From Leptospira selangorensis (GTDB lineage Bacteria > Spirochaetota > Leptospiria > Leptospirales > Leptospiraceae): a stretch of 64,000 bases of DNA. The notes under the pieces are model-generated. The model did no database searches. It worked only from the letters and a program-made list of their open reading frames with translations, and had not been told where the DNA came from. Shown one piece after another: positions 60,135-64,000 of the stretch. Position 1 is the stretch's first letter; the number at the start of each line of letters is the position of its first letter. Both the position numbers and the translations under genes were made by a program. Location of the stretch: positions 459,716-523,715 of the forward strand of contig NZ_RQES01000010.1 of assembly GCF_004769405.1 (NCBI RefSeq), read 5' to 3'.

Positions 60135-60910
60135 ACTCCTTCTCCTTGAGAAGCAAATCCTTGAAAGTCTAGTTCAGGATTTTCTCCGATCAGATGTACG
60201 ACAGGCCCTATATAAATAATCCCAGGTCCGGAACTTTGTTTGGATAAACCTTCTTCTATAATTCTACCCAAGCTAGTTATAGTGACCTTCTGATTTTTTA
60301 AACTCGCGTTCTCTACGAGAGCCACTGGAACAAGAGAAGAAGCTCCGTTATCGATCAAATTTTTAGAGATCTGTACAATGGAAGAAGTTCCCATAAACAG
60401 AGCGATCGTACCCTTAAACTCCGCAAACCATTTCCAATCGGTATCTTCCTGTAAAACAGTATGACCGTCCATGATCAGTACCTGTCTGGACAATCCTCTA
60501 TGTGTTAAAGGAAAACCTGCTCCGGAAGATCCAGCGCTTAATGCGCTTACTCCGGGAATTATCTCATATGGAATTTTATGTTTTCTTAAAGTAAGTAATT
60601 CTTCTCCGCCTCTGCCGAATACGAAAGGATCTCCTCCTTTCAAACGTACTACGGTTTTACCTTGGAGAGAATATCGAACGATCAGATCCTGGATCTCTTC
60701 TTGGGTTGCAGAATGTTGTCCTGCCCTTTTACCCACATAATGAACAAGCGCAGAAGAGGGAAAATATTCCAAAAAGGAAGAATCTAATAAAGCGTCGTAA
60801 AGAATTACTTCCGCTTTTTCTAATATTCTGAGAGCTTTCAAGGTCATTAGTTCCGGATTTCCGGGACCTGCGCCCACCAAATATACTTTTCCCACTTCGG
60901 TATTCATCAA
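60131..60910 (-). CDS. cobA: Uroporphyrinogen-III C-methyltransferase (second copy)
   Basis: Makes precorrin-2 for siroheme in the sulfur operon. The 259 residues carry YLVGAGPGNPELMTLKAL, RLKGGDPFVFGRGGEELL and SAGSSGAGFPLTHRGLSRQV. It is paralogous to the copy in the nitrate operon at 10472-11242. It lies between cysN (6-base gap) and the precorrin-2 dehydrogenase (4-base overlap). Confidence 0.94.
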   Translation of the reverse strand: MMNTEVGKVYLVGAGPGNPELMTLKALRILEKAEVILYDALLDSSFLEYFPSSALVHYVGKRAGQHSATQEEIQDLIVRYSLQGKTVVRLKGGDPFVFGRGGEELLTLRKHKIPYEIIPGVSALSAGSSGAGFPLTHRGLSRQVLIMDGHTVLQEDTDWKWFAEFKGTIALFMGTSSIVQISKNLIDNGASSLVPVALVENASLKNQKVTITSLGRIIEEGLSKQSSGPGIIYIGPVVHLIGENPELDFQGFASQGEGV

Positions 60911-60916
60911 ATTAGA

Positions 60917-62158
60917 TCAGTAAGCTCCTACGATCATTCCCGCGCCCACAGTATTGTTCGTACCCTCATCCACCAAAACGAAACTTCCTGTTCCACGATT
61001 TTCAGAATAAGGATCGAACGCGATAGGTTTTGCGGTTCTGATCTTGATCCTTCCGATCTCATTCAGAGCAAGTTGAGAAGATTCTAATTTTTCGTGAGTT
61101 TGGATATCTATTCTAAAGGAAATTTCCTTAACTGCGGATTTTACGGAGCCCGTGGTTTGTCTTAAAAGATATTTGTTCCCTGGTACCAAAGACTTTGCAT
61201 CCATCCAACAAAGTTCCGCTTCCAGATCTTGGGATACGGTAGGTTGGTGTTTATCAGTAACGATCATATCACCGCGACTAATATCGATTTCGTCGTCCAA
61301 AAGAATAGTAACAGACATTGGGGCGAAAGCTTCTTCTACTTCGCTTTCATACGTATTGATCGATTTGATTTTAGAACGTAATCCGCTAGGAAGAACTACT
61401 ATATCATCTCCCTTTTTGAAAACGCCACTTCTAACCTGACCTGCATAACCTCTGTAATCATGGTGTTCTTCCGTTTGAGGACGGATCACATATTGAACAG
61501 GGAATCTGGGCTCGTGTTTGGTCTCATCCACTTCGATTTCTAGATCTTCTAGATAACCAAGAAGTGTTTTGCCTTTCCACCAAGTCATATTCGGAGAAGT
61601 ATCTACAACATTGTCCCCATTCAACGCGGAGATCGGTATGAACTCCAACCCTTTAAAATCCAGATCGGAAGCAAAGTTTTTATAATCTTCTACGATCTCT
61701 TCAAAACGTTCTTTGGAAAAATCCACTAAGTCCATTTTATTCACGCAGATAACTACATGAGGGATTTTTAATAGAGAAGCTATATAAGAATGTCTGTAAG
61801 TTTGTTCGATCACTCCTTTACGAGAATCGATCAAAATGATTGCAAGCTCGGAATTAGAAGCGCCTGTCACCATGTTTCGAGTGTATTGGATATGCCCCGG
61901 GGCATCTGCAATGATAAACTTTCTTTTAGGAGTAGAGAAATACTTATAGGCTACGTCTATCGTGATCCCTTGTTCTCTTTCCGCTTTTAGTCCGTCTGTA
62001 AGAAGAGCCAAATTGACCTGACCATTCACTTGGCCTGTTTTTTCGATGGCTTCTAACTGGTCTTGGAATACGGATTTGCTATCGTACAAAAGACGACCGA
62101 TCAAAGTGGATTTTCCGTCGTCTACACTTCCTGCAGTAATAAAACGTAATAAGTCCAT
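60917..62158 (-). CDS. cysN: Sulfate adenylyltransferase, GTPase subunit
   Basis: Drives APS formation from sulfate by GTP hydrolysis together with CysD. The 413-residue protein shows GSVDDGKSTLIGRLLYDSK (G1), DAPGHIQYTRNMVTGAS (G3) and NKMDLVDF (G4), and ends after the beta-barrel domains, without the C-terminal APS kinase found in fused CysNC. Starts one base into the cysD stop (TGATG overlap). Confidence 0.95.
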   Translation of the reverse strand: MDLLRFITAGSVDDGKSTLIGRLLYDSKSVFQDQLEAIEKTGQVNGQVNLALLTDGLKAEREQGITIDVAYKYFSTPKRKFIIADAPGHIQYTRNMVTGASNSELAIILIDSRKGVIEQTYRHSYIASLLKIPHVVICVNKMDLVDFSKERFEEIVEDYKNFASDLDFKGLEFIPISALNGDNVVDTSPNMTWWKGKTLLGYLEDLEIEVDETKHEPRFPVQYVIRPQTEEHHDYRGYAGQVRSGVFKKGDDIVVLPSGLRSKIKSINTYESEVEEAFAPMSVTILLDDEIDISRGDMIVTDKHQPTVSQDLEAELCWMDAKSLVPGNKYLLRQTTGSVKSAVKEISFRIDIQTHEKLESSQLALNEIGRIKIRTAKPIAFDPYSENRGTGSFVLVDEGTNNTVGAGMIVGAY

Positions 62159-63066
62159 CAGAAGTAACCGCCTCTTTTACGTTCTTCCATCGCAGCTTCG
62201 GAACGTTTATCGTCTAATCTGGATCCTCTTTCCGTAGTTCTGGAAGTTTGGATCTCACGAATAATATCATCTAAGGAATTTGCTTCAGATTCAACTGCCG
62301 CAGTACAAGTCATATCGCCTACAGTCCTAAAACGTACAGTTTTCTCTTCCACTTTATCGGAAGAATCCAAAGTCACGAATTCTGAAACAGGGAATACTAC
62401 ATTCTCTCTCCAGACAATTTGTCTTCTATGAGAAAAATATAATGAAGGAAGCGGAATATTTTCAGACTTAATATATTCCCAAACATCCAACTCGGTCCAG
62501 TTACTAATAGGGAAAACTCTAACGTTCTCTCCCACGTGGATCTTTCCGTTATAAATATTCCAAAGTTCCGGTCTTTGTAATTTAGGATCCCAACTTCCGA
62601 ATTCATCACGCACGGAAAATACTCTTTCTTTTGCGCGTGCCTTTTCTTCGTCCCTTCTCGCTCCGCCTATACAAGCATCAAATTTAAATTCTTCGATAGT
62701 ATCTAATAATGTAACTGTTTGGATTGCGTTTCTGCTTGGGAATTTCCCTTTTTCCTCTACGGCCTTTCCTTGGTCGATGGAATCCTGAACATATCTAACG
62801 ATCAGTTTTTCTCCGATCCGGTTCGCAAGATCATCACGAAATTGTAATGCTTCCTGAAAGTTATGGCCTGTATCAATATGTACCAAAGGAAATGGGAATT
62901 TTCCAGGGCGGAAAGCTTTAAGTGCAAGATGCACTAAAGTAATTGAGTCCTTTCCTCCGGAAAATAAAAGCGCAGGTCTTTCAAATTGGGCGGCAACTTC
63001 CCTGAGTATATAAATGGATTCCGCCTCTAGTTGTTGGAGATGCGACAATCGAGTTCTAGTCGTCAT
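62158..63066 (-). CDS. cysD: Sulfate adenylyltransferase, small subunit
   Basis: Adenylylates sulfate with CysN. The ATG at 63066 gives 302 residues, the same length as E. coli CysD, and overlaps the cysH stop as ATGA, with AAGGATC upstream. An open frame to 63120 lies inside cysH. The PP-loop SGGKDSITLVHLALKAF is at about 37-53, and GGARRDEEKARAKERVFS confirms the family. Confidence 0.95.
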   Translation of the reverse strand: MTTRTRLSHLQQLEAESIYILREVAAQFERPALLFSGGKDSITLVHLALKAFRPGKFPFPLVHIDTGHNFQEALQFRDDLANRIGEKLIVRYVQDSIDQGKAVEEKGKFPSRNAIQTVTLLDTIEEFKFDACIGGARRDEEKARAKERVFSVRDEFGSWDPKLQRPELWNIYNGKIHVGENVRVFPISNWTELDVWEYIKSENIPLPSLYFSHRRQIVWRENVVFPVSEFVTLDSSDKVEEKTVRFRTVGDMTCTAAVESEANSLDDIIREIQTSRTTERGSRLDDKRSEAAMEERKRGGYF

Positions 63067-63794
63067 ACTTCTGATCCTTTTTTTCTTACCAGTTTTCCAT
63101 CCACCCAATGCAGTCCGCATTCTTTCGTGGATTCATTCTCCCACCACCAACGGCCGGCTCTAAAATCTTCGCCCGCCATGACCGCTCTTGTACAAGGAGC
63201 GCATCCGATACTGGGATATCCCTTATCATGAAGAGGATTGTACGGAATATGTTTGTCTTGGACGTACTGTTGTACTTTCTCCCAAGACCAATCCAGAATA
63301 GGATGGAATTTCAAAATATCCCTTCCAGCATCCAACTCCACTTTGGTTAAATTTTCTCTGGAACCGGATTGATCGTTACGAATTCCGGTAATCCAAATTT
63401 TCGCTCCCTCTAAAGCTCTGTTCAAAGGGATAACTTTGCGAATATGACAACATTCTTTTCTATTTTCTATAGAATCGTAGAAGGAATCGGGGCCCTTCTC
63501 ATTGATCAGATCTTCTACCGCTTGCGCATCTGGGAAGAATGTTTGGATTCGTTTACCATACATTCCATTCGTGCGTTTATGAAGTTCGTAAGTTTCGGTG
63601 AACAATCTGCCGGTATCCAATGTAAAGATACGAATGTCCAAATTTTGGGAATAGATTGCGTGAGTGATTACCTGATCTTCTAAACCAAAGCTTGTGGAGA
63701 ACACCGCCTGATCAGGAAAATCTTGGGAGATTTTCGCCAAAGAATCTTCTAAGCTCAGACCTTTTAATTTTGCTTCCAGATCGGATGGACTCAT
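63063..63794 (-). CDS. cysH: APS-reductase-type CysH
   Basis: Reduces adenylyl sulfate to sulfite. The 243 residues contain the [4Fe-4S] signature C115-C116 and C198-x2-C201 that marks APS reductases, together with the catalytic C226 in KECGLH. The absence of APS kinase in the operon agrees with direct APS reduction. It heads the sulfur operon downstream of a region with repeated TATATTGG motifs. The thiol partner is not visible. Confidence 0.94.
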   Translation of the reverse strand: MSPSDLEAKLKGLSLEDSLAKISQDFPDQAVFSTSFGLEDQVITHAIYSQNLDIRIFTLDTGRLFTETYELHKRTNGMYGKRIQTFFPDAQAVEDLINEKGPDSFYDSIENRKECCHIRKVIPLNRALEGAKIWITGIRNDQSGSRENLTKVELDAGRDILKFHPILDWSWEKVQQYVQDKHIPYNPLHDKGYPSIGCAPCTRAVMAGEDFRAGRWWWENESTKECGLHWVDGKLVRKKGSEV

Positions 63795-63809
63795 CGAAAT
63801 CGAACCTTT

Positions 63810-63873
63810 TTATATTGGACGTGCCCGAATTAAGGCTGACCAATATAATGTACCAAAGTTTTATATATTGGAC
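63810..63873. promoter_or_regulatory. Repeated TATATTGG motifs upstream of the sulfur operon
   Basis: TATATTGG occurs at 63811-63818 and 63864-63871 in direct orientation, 53 bases apart (about five helical turns), each followed by AC. A reverse copy CCAATATA lies at 63840-63847. This looks like a cluster of sites for a dimeric repressor or activator such as a CymR- or CysR-type regulator, but the protein is not known. Confidence 0.55.
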
Positions 63874-63932
63874 TATTTGTAAAGTATAGTTGATGCTATA
63901 TTACAAGGATCCCACCGGAGCCGGTACAGAAT

Positions 63933-63963
63933 AGAGAATTTTTATAGAATATAGAAATTCTCT
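63933..63963. repeat. Inverted repeat near the right edge
   Basis: AGAGAATTT (63933-63941) and AAATTCTCT (63955-63963) form a 9-bp stem with a 13-base loop. It may be an operator for the sulfur operon or the terminator/leader of a gene beyond the window; it lacks a strong T-run. Confidence 0.4.
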
Positions 63964-64000
63964 GATTTGCTTCGAGAATCTTATATCTCTGCCGAATTTA

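Noticed and set aside
63067..63120. Longer start for CysD
   Set aside because: The extension is inside cysH, while the ATG at 63066 gives the standard 302 residues and an ATGA overlap.

Overview
The window looks like a chromosomal segment of a Leptospira-type spirochaete. The evidence is AT-rich DNA, short lipoprotein signal peptides with spirochaete-style lipoboxes, 7TM-DISM, DUF4139 and FadL-type membrane proteins, a MotB-like protein and many TTG starts or ATGA/TTGA overlaps. Species cannot be fixed from sequence alone. I see no insertion sequence, prophage, CRISPR array or rRNA. There is one tRNA (Ser-GGA).

Layout. 1-2445: end of argG, then coaD, ndk, a terminator and a small hypothetical gene. 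2478-13417: a nitrate-assimilation and molybdopterin island. A nitrate reductase fused to its own NAD(P)H/FAD and [2Fe-2S] reductase module is read leftwards. A NarK-type transporter, nirB, nirD, a uroporphyrinogen methyltransferase, a moaC-mog fusion and moeA are read rightwards. Two sigma-54 promoters face away from each other in the gap. 13509-17851: isocitrate dehydrogenase, a PAS histidine kinase with a response regulator, and a small ferredoxin. 17955-24936: a Tat-exported subunit with a GMC oxidoreductase, tRNA-Ser, DUF2905, an aminotransferase, a membrane-bound AraC regulator, a probable unannotated structured RNA with its own terminator, and an NTF2-like plus ECF sigma pair. 24950-33093 (mostly leftward): M14 peptidase, lipoproteins, a MotB-like protein with a partner, a DUF455 protein, an anti-sigma-type kinase and gltX. 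33321-36847: a divergent two-subunit type IIA topoisomerase. 39405-43823: a cobalamin riboswitch followed by two lipoproteins, then cobT, cobS and a CobC-type phosphatase. 43917-57772: a VWA protein, two DUF4139 proteins, a sterol-desaturase-like enzyme, a FadL porin, a CLC channel, a CPBP protease, an M23 peptidase and a beta-propeller protein. 57816-63794 (leftward): an assimilatory sulfate operon cysH-cysD-cysN-cobA-sirC-cysI.

How the parts connect. Nitrate is imported, reduced by the fused reductase (molybdopterin supplied in part by moaC-mog and moeA) and then by siroheme NirBD. Siroheme is also needed by the sulfite reductase. Each cluster carries its own uroporphyrinogen methyltransferase, but the only precorrin-2 dehydrogenase here lies in the sulfur operon. 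Sulfate goes to APS (CysDN, without an APS-kinase domain), then to sulfite via a [4Fe-4S] APS-reductase-type CysH.

Most worth a second look: the fused nitrate reductase with paired sigma-54 promoters, the riboswitch-controlled lipoprotein pair, the T4/eukaryote-like topoisomerase, and the orphan structured RNA near 23.4-23.55 kb.
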